A stretch of 64,000 bases of DNA from Gammaproteobacteria bacterium (GCA_011523795.1 WTFY01000009.1:124001-188000), one strand, 5' to 3'. Counted from the first letter of the stretch, positions 30,995 to 41,052 are shown. The notes: generated from the letters alone by a model not told the origin. A program made the numbers and translations.

Positions 30995-31903
30995 TTAGTG
31001 AATATACTTCATCGGGTCTACTTGAATACCGTCTTTTAGAACCTCAAAATGCACATGCGGGCCGGTTGAACGACCAGTATCACCCAGCTTCGCAATTACA
31101 TGGCCACGCTTGATTACCTCACCTTTCTGTACCAACAGTTCCTTGTTGTGCGCATAGCGAGTCTTGTAGCCATTGCCATGATCCACTTCGACAATTTTTC
31201 CATAGCTGCCATTTTTTCCAGCAAACGTGATAATTCCGCCTCCAACTGCCACTACGCTGCTTCCGACCCTGCCTCCAAAATCCATGCCCTTGTGCATCTC
31301 AGGTTTCCCCGTAAATGGACTTCTTCGTTTCCCGAATCGTGATGAGATCCAGCTATGAGCCACAGGCCGGCCTTGAGGAACAGTATCCTTTTCGAACTTC
31401 TTGTCATAAAACGCAATGCTGAGAGTATTCAACTGGCGCTCACGAGCATCAAGACTAGTCTGGATTTCTTTGAATACAGCATCGATTTGCTTGTCCGTGA
31501 TCTGGATTTCATTCATAGAAATTTCAGGCCCACCAATGGCAGCAGGGGGATCAAAGTTGAACTCATCAGGCTCAAAGCCTGCAGCTTCTACCAGCACACT
31601 TCCTAATGCATCGATACGGTTAATGTGTGCCTGCAACTGTCCGGCCTGTATAGTGAGCGCATCAACCTGAGCCTGGACTTCCTGCTTGGAAAGCTCCAGA
31701 CGTGCTTCTTGCTCAAGAATATCTCTTTGCCACTCGCTTAAAATTACCTGATTTCCAAATACAATTCCTGCTGCATAACCACCGCCCAGTAACATTAGCG
31801 ACATTATGAAAGCCACAACGATCAATCCGCCCCTGTTTAAACCTCGAAGGTGGTTCACACAAATAAAGCGTGTGCGAGATCGAGGGAAAATGATAATGTT
31901 CAT
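30995..31903 (-). CDS. M23 family metallopeptidase, membrane-anchored
   Basis: A 302-residue protein with an N-terminal membrane anchor (about residues 26-50), a coiled-coil region (about 55-100) and a C-terminal LytM/M23 peptidase domain. Zinc-site motifs appear intact: HKGMDF supplies His and Asp and HVHFEV supplies the later histidines, so it should be an active peptidoglycan endopeptidase rather than an inactive activator such as EnvC. Start chosen is the ATG; a TTG codon precedes it directly. It sits between lpxC/dciA and secA, the position of secM in E. coli and a place where many gammaproteobacteria carry an M23 gene. It is divergent from dciA. Confidence 0.92.
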   Translation of the reverse strand: MNIIIFPRSRTRFICVNHLRGLNRGGLIVVAFIMSLMLLGGGYAAGIVFGNQVILSEWQRDILEQEARLELSKQEVQAQVDALTIQAGQLQAHINRIDALGSVLVEAAGFEPDEFNFDPPAAIGGPEISMNEIQITDKQIDAVFKEIQTSLDARERQLNTLSIAFYDKKFEKDTVPQGRPVAHSWISSRFGKRRSPFTGKPEMHKGMDFGGRVGSSVVAVGGGIITFAGKNGSYGKIVEVDHGNGYKTRYAHNKELLVQKGEVIKRGHVIAKLGDTGRSTGPHVHFEVLKDGIQVDPMKYIH

Positions 31904-31951
31904 CAATGTCGCCTACTTCTGTGATCAAGTAATGTACATGAAGCCGTACCA

Positions 31952-32377
31952 ATGCAAAAGCTAACGTCTTATCTGGGCACAGAGATCCAGAAAAAAACGA
32001 AACTCCTGCACCGGCTTACCTTTAGTTTAAGAATGCAGCTGCCTGCAAACCTTGCCAGTCATTGTTGGGTAGCAAACATCGAAGATCGGACCCTGACAAT
32101 TGTCACCGACAATCCTAGCCAAGCAAGCCTGATCCGGTTTCAGCAACAGGAAATCCTAAAACAACTGAACCAGGAACTTGGCCTCTCACTGAAAGAATAC
32201 CTAAATCAGTTAAAGATTAAAATCAGAAAAACTACTGATAGCTCCAAACCCAAGCTTACAAAACAATCATTATCTGAATATGGTGCCCGCCATATCAAGG
32301 CATGTGCGGACCAAGTGGCAGACCATGCACTGAAAGAGGCCTTGATAAGCCTTTCCAAACGAAAAAAAGGTGCTTGA
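31952..32377 (+). CDS. dciA: DciA-like DUF721 protein
   Basis: A 141-residue protein whose first 90 residues match the DUF721 pattern, with NLASHCWVANIEDRTLTIVTDNPSQASLIRFQQQEIL as the conserved centre (spanning about 40-76), followed by a basic linker. DciA is the ancestral loader of the replicative helicase DnaB in bacteria lacking DnaC. The DUF721 gene between lpxC and secA is a known gammaproteobacterial location. It runs opposite to its neighbours, divergent from the M23 gene (48-base gap) and convergent with lpxC (17-base gap). The functional assignment follows the family and context, not direct motif proof. Confidence 0.8.
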   Translation: MQKLTSYLGTEIQKKTKLLHRLTFSLRMQLPANLASHCWVANIEDRTLTIVTDNPSQASLIRFQQQEILKQLNQELGLSLKEYLNQLKIKIRKTTDSSKPKLTKQSLSEYGARHIKACADQVADHALKEALISLSKRKKGA

Positions 32378-32394
32378 AGCGATTTCTGACGAAG

Positions 32395-33312
32395 TTACAC
32401 GTTCGCACTCATTGGCGAACTATAGAAAATTGGGACGGTATCCTCTCCATCCTCAAATGTCACCTCTTCCCACGCATCGACTTCCTTAACCAGCTTTCTC
32501 AGCAGTTTGTTGTTTAATGCATGCCCGGATTTATAGCCGCTGAAGGCACCAATCAGTCCATGCCCAAGCAGGTACAAATCGCCAATTGCATCCAATATTT
32601 TGTGCTTGACAAACTCATCTTCATACCGCAGGCCATCTTCATTTAGGATGCGGTGATCATCTACTGCAATTGAATTGTCGAGACTGCCCCCCAAGGCCAG
32701 ATTGCGAGAGCGCAATGCCTCAAAATCACGCATGAATCCAAACGTTCTTGAACGGGAAACCTCCTTAACGAAAGAGGTTGTGGAAAAGTCCAGTTCTGCC
32801 TTTTGTGGCCCTGCTTTAAAAACCGGATGATCAAAATCGATCACAAACCCGACTTTAAAGCCATCAAATGGATCAAACCTGGCCCACTTGTCATTTTCTC
32901 TTATTTCAACTGACTTGTTGATCCTAATAAACCTCTTGGCCGCATTTTGCTCAACAATCCCTGCTGACTGCAGCAAAAACACAAACGGCCCTGCACTGCC
33001 ATCCATAATTGGCACCTCGGGCGCACTGACATCCACATAAGCATTATCTATGCCCAACCCTGCCATTGCTGAGAGCAAGTGTTCTACAGTCGAAATACGA
33101 ACACCCTCAGAAACAAGGGTCGTAGACAGGCTGGTATCACCTACATTCTCAGGGCTGGCTTTTATTTCCAGGGGTGGGTCCAGGTCGACGCGCCTGAACA
33201 TGACGCCTGTATCCACAGGCGCAGGGCGAAGCGTAAGAAATATCTTCTTGCCAGTATGTAAGCCAACGCCTGTGGCACGTATGATGTTTTTTAATGTTCT
33301 TTGCTGTATCAC
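32395..33312 (-). CDS. lpxC: UDP-3-O-acyl-N-acetylglucosamine deacetylase
   Basis: A 305-residue zinc deacetylase that performs the first committed step of lipid A synthesis; length equals E. coli LpxC. Catalytic and zinc residues are visible: Glu77 and His78 in STVEHLLSA, His and Asp in [12 protein letters not shown] (about 237 and 241), and the late His in KSGHALNN. The start is a GTG giving [22 protein letters not shown], which aligns with the E. coli N-terminus. It is the last gene of the dcw region, 158 bases after ftsZ, in the standard ftsQAZ-lpxC order. The protein is usually controlled by FtsH proteolysis via its C-terminus. Confidence 0.98.
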   Translation of the reverse strand: MIQQRTLKNIIRATGVGLHTGKKIFLTLRPAPVDTGVMFRRVDLDPPLEIKASPENVGDTSLSTTLVSEGVRISTVEHLLSAMAGLGIDNAYVDVSAPEVPIMDGSAGPFVFLLQSAGIVEQNAAKRFIRINKSVEIRENDKWARFDPFDGFKVGFVIDFDHPVFKAGPQKAELDFSTTSFVKEVSRSRTFGFMRDFEALRSRNLALGGSLDNSIAVDDHRILNEDGLRYEDEFVKHKILDAIGDLYLLGHGLIGAFSGYKSGHALNNKLLRKLVKEVDAWEEVTFEDGEDTVPIFYSSPMSANV

Positions 33313-33470
33313 AGGCCTTAGATATCCTAATTGGACATATGCGACTGGCTTGCTTCTTCGTCCTTGTATTACTCTCGACGAGTTGAAGAAATGAGTACTA
33401 TGTCAATACTACACAATTTTTTCGTATCTCCGCTAGAGGTTTTGACCAGCAACCCCGGAAAGGGTTCCCG

Positions 33471-34625
33471 TCAGTCGGCTTGCGTGCGTAAAAATGTCGG
33501 GATATCCAGATAATCCAAGTCATAGTCTTGGTTTTTCCCTGTAGCCTGAGCGCTAGTCCCGGCAATTCCAGCATCATGTCGGGGTTCCTCATCTGCACCC
33601 ACAGCCTTTTTTACAGGCGTCTCCACTAATTTCATTGCAGGTTTTTCCGGCAATGACTGTGGCTGAGCCGGTGAGCCAATGCCAGTGGCCACAAGTGTCA
33701 CACGCAAACTGTCTTCCATTGCCTCATCAATCACTGTTCCGACGACTACCGTCGCATCATCTGATGCCAAGCCTTTGATATGATTGCCTATTTCATCAAA
33801 TTCACCTATCGAGAGACCTGCACTAGCTGTAACATTTACCAAAATCCCCTTCGCACCTGCTATATCCACATCTTCAAGTAACGGGCTGGATATGGCGGAT
33901 TCTGCTGATTCATGTGCACGTTCTGGTCCTGACGCCGTACCGGAACCCATGACTGCCATTCCCATCTCAGACATGACTGTTCGCACATCAGCAAAATCTA
34001 CGTTGATCAGGCCAGGACAGGTAATCAGTTCTGCAATTCCCTGAACGGCACCGAGCAGAACATCATTGGCCGACTCAAATGCTTTTAGCAAATCTGTATC
34101 CCTGCCCAACACAGTAAGCAACTTTTCATTGGGTATTGTGATCAATGAATCAACGTGCTTTACCAGTTCATCAATACCGGCATTGGCAATCTGCATACGC
34201 TTCTTGCCTTCAAATTTGAACGGTTTGGTGACAACTGCCACAGTCAGAATACCCAGTTCTTCAGCAATTTCTGCAACTACAGGAGTTGCACCGGTTCCAG
34301 TACCGCCCCCCATTCCGGCTGTAATGAACAGCATGTCTGCACCAGTGATCGACTCAGCAATCCGTTCCTGATCTTCAAGTGCCGCTTCTCGGCCTACTAC
34401 AGGATTGGCGCCTGCACCCAAGCCTTTTGTGATCTCATTTCCAAGCTGCAGTACCGTTTTGACATCTGTACTCTTGAGAGCCTGCGAATCCGTATTTGCG
34501 CAGATAAAATCAACACCATCGATGGCAGTATTGGCCATATGCTGCACAGCATTGCCCCCGCCTCCACCAACACCAATCACCTTGATTACAGCACTTTGAC
34601 TGTACGTATCCATCAGTTCAAACAT
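33471..34625 (-). CDS. ftsZ: Cell division protein FtsZ
   Basis: A 384-residue tubulin homologue that forms the Z-ring. The GTP-binding tubulin signature GGGTGTG lies at residues 106-112, the N-terminal VIGVGGGGGNAV loop at 16-27, and the synergy-loop NVDFADVRTVMSEMG in the middle. After a variable linker (about 318-365) the C-terminal conserved peptide DYLDIPTFLR binds FtsA and ZipA. It follows ftsA by 39 bases. ZapD, which bundles it, is encoded at 25059. Confidence 0.98.
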   Translation of the reverse strand: MFELMDTYSQSAVIKVIGVGGGGGNAVQHMANTAIDGVDFICANTDSQALKSTDVKTVLQLGNEITKGLGAGANPVVGREAALEDQERIAESITGADMLFITAGMGGGTGTGATPVVAEIAEELGILTVAVVTKPFKFEGKKRMQIANAGIDELVKHVDSLITIPNEKLLTVLGRDTDLLKAFESANDVLLGAVQGIAELITCPGLINVDFADVRTVMSEMGMAVMGSGTASGPERAHESAESAISSPLLEDVDIAGAKGILVNVTASAGLSIGEFDEIGNHIKGLASDDATVVVGTVIDEAMEDSLRVTLVATGIGSPAQPQSLPEKPAMKLVETPVKKAVGADEEPRHDAGIAGTSAQATGKNQDYDLDYLDIPTFLRTQAD

Positions 34626-34664
34626 GACCTTTCTCCTCTAGTTGCATGTCATAGACATGAGTTT

Positions 34665-35900
34665 TTAAAAACTCCCTTGAAACCAGTTCTTTACCTTTTT
34701 GAGTACGTCCACCATCCTCGATTCTCCTGAAGGAGAATCTTTACTCAAATTCCGGTTTTGAAGACCAAATAGCAGTAATCCAACACCCGTTGAATAAACG
34801 GGGTTACGGACAACATCTGCAAGTCCAGTTACGTTCTGCGGAATACCCAGACGTACCGGCATATGAAAAATTTCTTCCGCTAAATCCACCACACCTTCCA
34901 TTCTTGAGCTTCCACCTGTAAGCACTACTCCGGCAGCAACGAGGTCACTGAAACCGCTCCGGCGCAACTCAGCAAGAACCAATGAAAGCAGTTCTTCATA
35001 GCGTGGCTCGACAACTTCAGCCAGGGTCTGACGTGATAACCTCCTTGGGTCCCGACCACCTGCACTGGGAACTTCGATCGTGTCATCAGGATTAGCAAGT
35101 TGGCGTAATGCACAGGCATATTTGATTTTTATCTCTTCGGCATGCTGTGTCGGCGTCCTCATGGCAATCGCAATATCATTGGTTACTTGATCTCCTGCAA
35201 TGGGGATCACAGCTGTATGTTTGATGGCTCCATCTGTAAAAACCGCCACGTCCGTAGTGCCTCCACCTATATCTACAAAGCAGATACCAAGTTCTTTCTC
35301 ATCATCAGTCAGTACCGCACTACTTGACGCGAGTTGCTCCAGGATGATGTCATCAACTTCAAGCCCACAACGTTGTATGCACTTGATGATATTTTGTGCA
35401 GCACTGACTGCCCCTGTCACCAAATGAACTTTGGCTTCAAGCCTCACACCCGACATCCCTACAGGTTCACGAATGCCTTCCTGCTGATCAACCACGAATT
35501 CCTGCGGCATTACCTGAAAAACCCTCTGGTCAGCCGGAATTGCAACAGCCCGTGCAGCATCCAATACCCGCTCGACGTCTCCGCTTGATACTTCTCGATC
35601 CTTGACTCCAACTATCCCATGAGAATTCATGCCTCGAATATGACTGCCTGCTATCCCTGTGTAGACGGAATGGATTTGGCAGCCTGCCATCAGTTCAGCC
35701 TCCTCGATAGAACGCTGAATTGCCTGTACTGTTGACTCGATGTTAACAACAACTCCCTTTTTCAATCCACGAGACGGGTGAGAACCTACGCCGACTATTT
35801 CTACCTGATTGTCTTCGCTGACATCACCCACGACTGTCGCGACTTTGGAAGTGCCAATGTCCAATCCGACTATCATGTTATTTTCTGTTTTGCGGTTCAC
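34665..35900 (-). CDS. ftsA: Cell division protein FtsA
   Basis: A 411-residue actin-like ATPase that tethers FtsZ to the membrane and recruits later division proteins. Motifs: phosphate 1 GLDIGTSKVATVVG, phosphate 2 CFVDIGGGTTDVAVF, adenosine motif VVLTGGSS, and a C-terminal amphipathic membrane helix VLKKVKNWFQGSF. I chose the GTG at 35900, which overlaps the ftsQ stop as GTGA and gives an eight-residue lead before MIVGL that lines up with the E. coli N-terminus. An ATG at 35876 would remove that lead; a longer frame to 35948 lies inside ftsQ. Confidence 0.95.
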   Translation of the reverse strand: MNRKTENNMIVGLDIGTSKVATVVGDVSEDNQVEIVGVGSHPSRGLKKGVVVNIESTVQAIQRSIEEAELMAGCQIHSVYTGIAGSHIRGMNSHGIVGVKDREVSSGDVERVLDAARAVAIPADQRVFQVMPQEFVVDQQEGIREPVGMSGVRLEAKVHLVTGAVSAAQNIIKCIQRCGLEVDDIILEQLASSSAVLTDDEKELGICFVDIGGGTTDVAVFTDGAIKHTAVIPIAGDQVTNDIAIAMRTPTQHAEEIKIKYACALRQLANPDDTIEVPSAGGRDPRRLSRQTLAEVVEPRYEELLSLVLAELRRSGFSDLVAAGVVLTGGSSRMEGVVDLAEEIFHMPVRLGIPQNVTGLADVVRNPVYSTGVGLLLFGLQNRNLSKDSPSGESRMVDVLKKVKNWFQGSF

Positions 35901-36703
35901 AGGGCACGGTCCAACTCTATATCGCCGGCCAGTTGCGGGTCCTTCCATTCAACTGCCAGCCCATTGGTATATCGAAGATCAACTTTTTTTACCTGACTGA
36001 TCTGGGGCGAAAGGAATTGTTCGTATGCTGCGATGAAGCGGGCAATCTTCTTGCGAACGTTTCCGTGACCTGCCACCAATATGACCCCGTTGGACAGTAC
36101 CATCTGTTTGGAGTGGCGCTTATCCTCAAACAAACCCTGAAGCTGCAAACCCAAAGGCTCCAGGCTTTTTACGCTGTTTTCGAATTCGCGCACCAGCAGC
36201 GGGGCACGAGCCTCGTCTCCGTACAACATAGGCATGGCAGTATAGGAATCGACGGATTTCGGGAAAAAGATCTCCCCTTTTTCATTCATGAGCCCGGATT
36301 TACCCCATCGAGCTATTGGGTCTTGCCCCTGTACTGTGACTTCCAGTGTGTCTGGCCATGATCTCCTCGACTGTACGCGGTAGACCCATGGCAGCTTTTC
36401 CAGCTCCATTTCCAGCCGACTTGTGGAAATGCGGAGTAACCCTTTTGAAACATGGGCGACTACTATGCTTTTGAATACCTCATAATCAGCAGGACGCAGA
36501 TTGCCCTCTACCCTTACTCGCTCAACCCGTGGCCAAGTGAGCAAGCCAGTAGCATGTTTCTGAACGTAATATGAAAGGCACCCTATAGCAATCAGTAACA
36601 ACAAAATCACCAAGGTGTCCCACGCACCTCGCAATGAGAAGCGCTCTACAGCAGTTCGCTTCATAGATACACTCTTCCGGCTTTTTCGTGATGATTTACG
36701 CAT
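35897..36703 (-). CDS. ftsQ: Cell division protein FtsQ
   Basis: A 268-residue bitopic protein: a basic cytoplasmic tail of about 25 residues, one membrane span (about 30-48, TLVILLLLIAIGCLSYYV), then a periplasmic POTRA domain (WPRVERVRVEGNLRPADYEV to LPWVYRVQSRRSWPDTLEVTV) and a beta domain. FtsQ forms the FtsQLB complex that licenses septal wall synthesis. The start overlaps the end of ddl by eight bases (ATGCGTAA) and its end overlaps ftsA by four. Confidence 0.95.
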   Translation of the reverse strand: MRKSSRKSRKSVSMKRTAVERFSLRGAWDTLVILLLLIAIGCLSYYVQKHATGLLTWPRVERVRVEGNLRPADYEVFKSIVVAHVSKGLLRISTSRLEMELEKLPWVYRVQSRRSWPDTLEVTVQGQDPIARWGKSGLMNEKGEIFFPKSVDSYTAMPMLYGDEARAPLLVREFENSVKSLEPLGLQLQGLFEDKRHSKQMVLSNGVILVAGHGNVRKKIARFIAAYEQFLSPQISQVKKVDLRYTNGLAVEWKDPQLAGDIELDRAL

Positions 36704-37622
36704 GTTCGGTAAGCGATGTTCCCAGAATCCTGATTACCAATTCATTAAATCCCATACCTTCAGCCATCGCAGCCATAGGAACTAAACTATGATCCGTCAT
36801 GCCGGGAACAGTATTGATTTCCAGAAACCAAGGCTGACCCTCACCATCTAAAATCAGGTCAACTCTTCCCCAGCCTGTAGCCGATGTGACTTCAAATGCC
36901 AGCAAAGATTGCTCCTTGATATTCATTTCTTGTGCCTCAGGAAGTCCGCAAGGGCAGTGGTACAGGGTGTCATTGGAATGGTATTTCGCATCAAAATCAT
37001 AGAACGCTCTGGGCGTCTCAAGTCGAATCAGTGGTAAAACATGACCGGCAAGTATTGCTGCCGTATATTCCTGACCATCTATCCATTTCTCTGCGATTAC
37101 AGTGCTTTCAAGATCATGTGCACACTGCCATGCGGCCATGATTTCTTCCTTGGAATTTGCCTTTGTAATACCTATGCTTGACCCCTGCGATGCCGGTTTA
37201 AGGATCATTGGCAATCCAAGTTCAGCCACTAAGGAATCTGCATCGATAGACTCACCCAAAACCCGGAAACTGGGGGTAGGTATTCCCTGCCCCGACCAGA
37301 TCATCTTTGTCATCCACTTGTTCATGCAGATGCTGGATGCTAGAACACCACAACCGCTGTAAGGCATGCCAATCACATCCAGGCCACCTTGTATACACCC
37401 ATCCTCACCAAGATATCCATGCAGCGCGACAAATGCCCGATCGAAATTTTCAGCACGCAGCCTTTCGAATACATCGCCCGACACATCTATGCCCGAAGCG
37501 TTGACGTGCATTTCCGTTAAGGCATTCAGTACTGCAGACCCACTAGCCAAGGAGATATCTCTCTCAGATGAACAGCCTCCCATCAATACAGCTACCTTGC
37601 CAAATTTGGAAACATCCATCAT
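36696..37622 (-). CDS. ddl: D-alanine--D-alanine ligase
   Basis: A 308-residue ATP-grasp ligase that makes the D-Ala-D-Ala dipeptide added by MurF. Family landmarks are VAVLMGGCSSERDISLASG at the N-terminus, HGYLGEDGCIQG, KPASQGSSIGI, the EYTAAIL region, and ATGWGRVDLILDG..PWFLEINTVPGMTDHSL at the C-terminus. Residues contacting ATP and D-Ala are present by eye. The length matches DdlB of E. coli, which lies in the same place between murC/murB and ftsQ. The start overlaps murB by four bases (ATGA). Confidence 0.97.
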   Translation of the reverse strand: MMDVSKFGKVAVLMGGCSSERDISLASGSAVLNALTEMHVNASGIDVSGDVFERLRAENFDRAFVALHGYLGEDGCIQGGLDVIGMPYSGCGVLASSICMNKWMTKMIWSGQGIPTPSFRVLGESIDADSLVAELGLPMILKPASQGSSIGITKANSKEEIMAAWQCAHDLESTVIAEKWIDGQEYTAAILAGHVLPLIRLETPRAFYDFDAKYHSNDTLYHCPCGLPEAQEMNIKEQSLLAFEVTSATGWGRVDLILDGEGQPWFLEINTVPGMTDHSLVPMAAMAEGMGFNELVIRILGTSLTEHA

Positions 37623-38536
37623 GCAGTTTCTCCAATAATCCTGACTTCAGGAACCAGCACGGTTCCACACTTATTTTTAACGGTTTCGTGCACTTTCCAT
37701 ATCAAATCCTCAATATCTTTTGCCGTGGCATCTCCTTCGTTGACAATGAAGTTTGCATGCTTTTCAGAAACACATGCCCCTCCATTGCTCACACCCTTCA
37801 GGTTGCACATTTCAATCAGCCTTGCTGCATAATCGTTTTCTGGATTCCTGAATACTGAGCCGCAGCTTCTGCTCCCAACGGGCTGGGCAGCGTTACGCAT
37901 TTCGAGCAGTTCGCGGATTTTATCCTTGGTCATTTCACTATTCCCACTGGTGAAATGGAACAAGGCTCCTGTAAACCATTCTTTGCCAGGCAAGCATACA
38001 GTTCGATATCCAGGGCTGAATTCTTTCGGGTAACGTACATGCAAGCTGCCAGATCTATCTACCGTTTCTACACTTTGCACGAACTCCCATGTTTCACTCC
38101 CATGCGCTCCTGAATTCATGGCCAAGGCACCCCCAACACTTCCAGGTATTCCAGAAAAAAACTCTGCACCTTGCAATTCCAGATTTGCACATAAGCGGGC
38201 GAGCTTTGCGCAAGATGCTCCGGCTTCGGCACGTACTAAACCAGTATCGACACAGTCAAGCTGATCCAGACAACCGTGCAACAAAACGACAGCACCTCGA
38301 ATTCCACCGTCACGAACCAGAACATTTGTACCGCCACCCAGCCAGATGACAGGCACCTCAGCGTCCAGTGTCGTCAAGAAATTTCTCACATCTTGTAAAT
38401 CTGCAGGTCGATACAAGATATCTGCCACACCGCCCACCTTCCAACTGGTATACCTTGCCAGTGATGCATCTTTTTCGAGTTTCCCGCGTAACATTTCCAA
38501 ACCACTTCTAATTCCGACTTGCAGAAAATGTGTCAT
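37619..38536 (-). CDS. murB: UDP-N-acetylenolpyruvoylglucosamine reductase MurB
   Basis: A FAD enzyme that reduces UDP-GlcNAc-enolpyruvate to UDP-MurNAc. FAD and substrate motifs: ARYTSWKVGGVAD, LGGGTNVLVRDGGIRG, FSGIPGSVGGALAMNSGAHG. Catalytic residues sit in SCGSVFRNP and in the late PEVRIIG. It is the shorter type II form, not the longer E. coli type I. The longest start overlaps murC by 29 bases; an ATG at 38494 (MLRGKLEKD) would begin just after the murC stop and keep the whole domain, so the start is uncertain by 14 residues. It ends in an ATGA overlap with ddl. Confidence 0.95.
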   Translation of the reverse strand: MTHFLQVGIRSGLEMLRGKLEKDASLARYTSWKVGGVADILYRPADLQDVRNFLTTLDAEVPVIWLGGGTNVLVRDGGIRGAVVLLHGCLDQLDCVDTGLVRAEAGASCAKLARLCANLELQGAEFFSGIPGSVGGALAMNSGAHGSETWEFVQSVETVDRSGSLHVRYPKEFSPGYRTVCLPGKEWFTGALFHFTSGNSEMTKDKIRELLEMRNAAQPVGSRSCGSVFRNPENDYAARLIEMCNLKGVSNGGACVSEKHANFIVNEGDATAKDIEDLIWKVHETVKNKCGTVLVPEVRIIGETA

Positions 38537-39932
38537 TCAACTGCCGTGCAAAATTACCGATACTGCCTGCACCGAGTGTGAGCAAAATGTCCCCTTCATT
38601 TACAACATGCCTGAGTGTCGCCTCAATCTCGGCATAATCCTTGACCAGTATAGGATCAAGCTTGCCTCGTGCCCTCAATGCACGGCTCAGCGACAAACTG
38701 TCCGCACCGGCTATCGGATCTTCATTGGCCGCATACACTTCGCATAACATCAGCACATCGACCTCATTCAGTACGCGAACAAAATCGTCAAAGAGATCCC
38801 TGGTGCGCGTGTAACGATGCGGCTGGAATAATACGACCAACCTTTTTCCTGGCCAATTGTCACGGACAGTGGACATCGTGGCAGCGATTTCCACAGGATG
38901 ATGGGCATAGTCATCCAATAGCTGGACATGCTTATCGCTGATACAAATTTGAGGATAGATTTCCAGTCGCCGTGAAATCCCCTGGAAGTGTTCTAGAGCA
39001 GACTGTATGCAGTCTTCCTTGACATCGAGCTGCAAAGCGATGACGACGGCTGCTACTGCATTCAAAACATTATGTGTACCCAGCAAGTTCAATGTAAACC
39101 TGAGTGGTGGCTGCTTGTCTGGACGAGCTAAAACAAACTCGGTTTGGTTTTGAGACTTTGTAACCTCAATTACCCGGTAATCTGCACCATCAGAAAACCC
39201 GTAAGTAGTGTAAGGTCGAGCAATTTTCGGCAACAAGAAGGCTACATTTTGATCGTCAATACATAACACTGCAATTCCATAAAATGGCAGGTGGTGAATA
39301 AACTGCAAAAAGGCATCTTGCAGTGCTTTGAAATCTCCTCCGTAGGCATCCAAATGGTCCGAGTCGATATTGGTAACTACTGACATGATAGGCTGCAAAT
39401 ACAAAAATGAAGAATCGCTTTCATCTGCCTCGGCCACAAGATACTGCCCAGTTCCCAGTTTTGAATGGCTTCCAAAACTGTTAACTCGCCCTCCAATGAT
39501 AAACGTCGGATCAAAACCAGAATTTGCAAGAATCGATGCAATGAGACTTGTAGTTGTCGTCTTGCCATGCGTGCCCGCAACGGCAATTCCATATCGAAAG
39601 CGCATCAGCTCGGCCAGCATTTCTGCACGAGGAACCACAGGTATACGTCGGTCACGAGCAGCTATGATTTCCGGGTTATCATCTCCGACAGCACTGGACA
39701 TTACTACTACGTCTGCATTGCTGACATTGCTGACATCATGTTTTGGGGAAATTGTCGCTCCCAGCTTTGCCAAGCGTCGGGTCATCTCGCTTTCTTGTAT
39801 GTCAGAACCATGAACCTGGTAGCCTAAATTGACCATCACTTCTGCAATACCGCCCATGCCGGACCCACCAATGCCAACAAAGTGCACATGTTTAATTTTG
39901 CGAGTAGCAAAATGCCCACTATCAAATATCAT
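38508..39932 (-). CDS. murC: UDP-N-acetylmuramate--L-alanine ligase
   Basis: A 474-residue Mur ligase that adds L-alanine to UDP-MurNAc. The N-terminal UDP-binding domain carries HVHFVGIGGSGMGGIAEV, the ATP loop is GTHGKTTTTSL, and later motifs include DDYAHHPVEI and LFQPHRYTRT. The chosen ATG gives MIFDSGHFATRKIKHVHF and overlaps the end of murG by 11 bases; a longer frame inside murG is not supported by family comparison. Next in the transcript is murB. Confidence 0.97.
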   Translation of the reverse strand: MIFDSGHFATRKIKHVHFVGIGGSGMGGIAEVMVNLGYQVHGSDIQESEMTRRLAKLGATISPKHDVSNVSNADVVVMSSAVGDDNPEIIAARDRRIPVVPRAEMLAELMRFRYGIAVAGTHGKTTTTSLIASILANSGFDPTFIIGGRVNSFGSHSKLGTGQYLVAEADESDSSFLYLQPIMSVVTNIDSDHLDAYGGDFKALQDAFLQFIHHLPFYGIAVLCIDDQNVAFLLPKIARPYTTYGFSDGADYRVIEVTKSQNQTEFVLARPDKQPPLRFTLNLLGTHNVLNAVAAVVIALQLDVKEDCIQSALEHFQGISRRLEIYPQICISDKHVQLLDDYAHHPVEIAATMSTVRDNWPGKRLVVLFQPHRYTRTRDLFDDFVRVLNEVDVLMLCEVYAANEDPIAGADSLSLSRALRARGKLDPILVKDYAEIEATLRHVVNEGDILLTLGAGSIGNFARQLNDTFSASRN

Positions 39933-41052
39933 GGCTTGAAATACCTGATGGATCTTTACGGTTAGCATTTCTATCGAGGCAAACTTGCATGCAAATACTG
40001 GCAACATGATTGGCAGCCTGGGGTTTGGCAAAACTTTGAATTTTCTTGGCGATGTCTTTGACTCTAAAGCGTTGAATATTCAAATCGCGCAACAGACCGG
40101 CCAAGGCCTCAACTGTGAACTCGTGTTCCTGAATCAGGAGAGCCGCATCAGCTTTGACCAAGGCAGATGCATTGGCCATTTGATGGTTGTCCACTGCATG
40201 AGGGTATGGAACAAGAATTGCCCCAACACCCGCCAAAGCAAGTTCTGCAACAGTAATGGCACCAGCACGTGATATCACCAGATCTGCCCAAGCATATGCT
40301 TCATGCATTGAGTCGATGAATGCATCCACACGAGCCTCAACATTGCATGCTTCATATTGCTGCACTGTAAAATCAAGCTTGTACTGCCCGGACTGATGCC
40401 AGATTTCAGGCCGCTCCTCAAAAGCGAGAGTTGCCAACGCCAGTGGTACCGTTTGGTTCAAGACATGAGCACCCTGACTACCGCCGGCTACGAGTATACG
40501 CAAAGGCCTGTCTGCTGGTTCAGCAACAGGTAATTCACGTTTACCTTGTGAAATTTCCATTCGTACCGGGTTGCCCACAACCTCAATGTTCTTGTGCACA
40601 ATCGTGTTAGGAAATCCAACCAAAACGCACTTGGCAAATGGGGCAAGTATGCGGTTCGTCAGACCCGCAATCGCATTTTGCTCATGAATGATTAGGGGTC
40701 TCCGGAATAAGGCAGCCACCAAGCCGCCTGAGCCAGAGACAAATCCACCCATGCCTAAAACTGCACAAGGCCAATGTTTGAGCATCAGCCATACGGTTTG
40801 AAGCCCTGCCAATCCCATCTTGATCGGTGCAAACAGGAGTGTGATCATGTCTTTACCTCGAAGACCGCCGATGGAAATTGTTTCAAACTGGTATGGAGTG
40901 CTAGGGACCACTTTGGATTCAATGCCTTTTTCTGTACCTACCCAGACGACAGGTATGCCCTCCTGTTCTATCTTTCTGGCAACGGCAAGCGCTGGAAACA
41001 CATGACCTCCAGTACCGCCTGCAAATATCATGATTGGATGGCACCCTTTCAT
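39922..41052 (-). CDS. murG: Lipid II synthase MurG (undecaprenyl-PP-MurNAc-pentapeptide GlcNAc transferase)
   Basis: A 376-residue GT-B glycosyltransferase at the inner membrane surface that adds GlcNAc to lipid I. The first glycine-rich loop GGTGGH occupies residues 12-17, the second is GMGGFVSGSGGL, the third ILVAGGSQGAHVLN, and the UDP-GlcNAc site is VISRAGAITVAELALAGVGAILVPYPHA spread over about 255-283. The start overlaps ftsW by four bases (ATGA) and the end overlaps murC by 11. The C-terminus is somewhat longer than in E. coli MurG. Confidence 0.97.
   Translation of the reverse strand: MKGCHPIMIFAGGTGGHVFPALAVARKIEQEGIPVVWVGTEKGIESKVVPSTPYQFETISIGGLRGKDMITLLFAPIKMGLAGLQTVWLMLKHWPCAVLGMGGFVSGSGGLVAALFRRPLIIHEQNAIAGLTNRILAPFAKCVLVGFPNTIVHKNIEVVGNPVRMEISQGKRELPVAEPADRPLRILVAGGSQGAHVLNQTVPLALATLAFEERPEIWHQSGQYKLDFTVQQYEACNVEARVDAFIDSMHEAYAWADLVISRAGAITVAELALAGVGAILVPYPHAVDNHQMANASALVKADAALLIQEHEFTVEALAGLLRDLNIQRFRVKDIAKKIQSFAKPQAANHVASICMQVCLDRNANRKDPSGISSHDI

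Noticed and set aside
33436-33470. AACCC/GGGTT hairpin behind ftsZ as terminator
   Set aside because: Five pairs only, T run too distant, and lpxC continues in the same direction.
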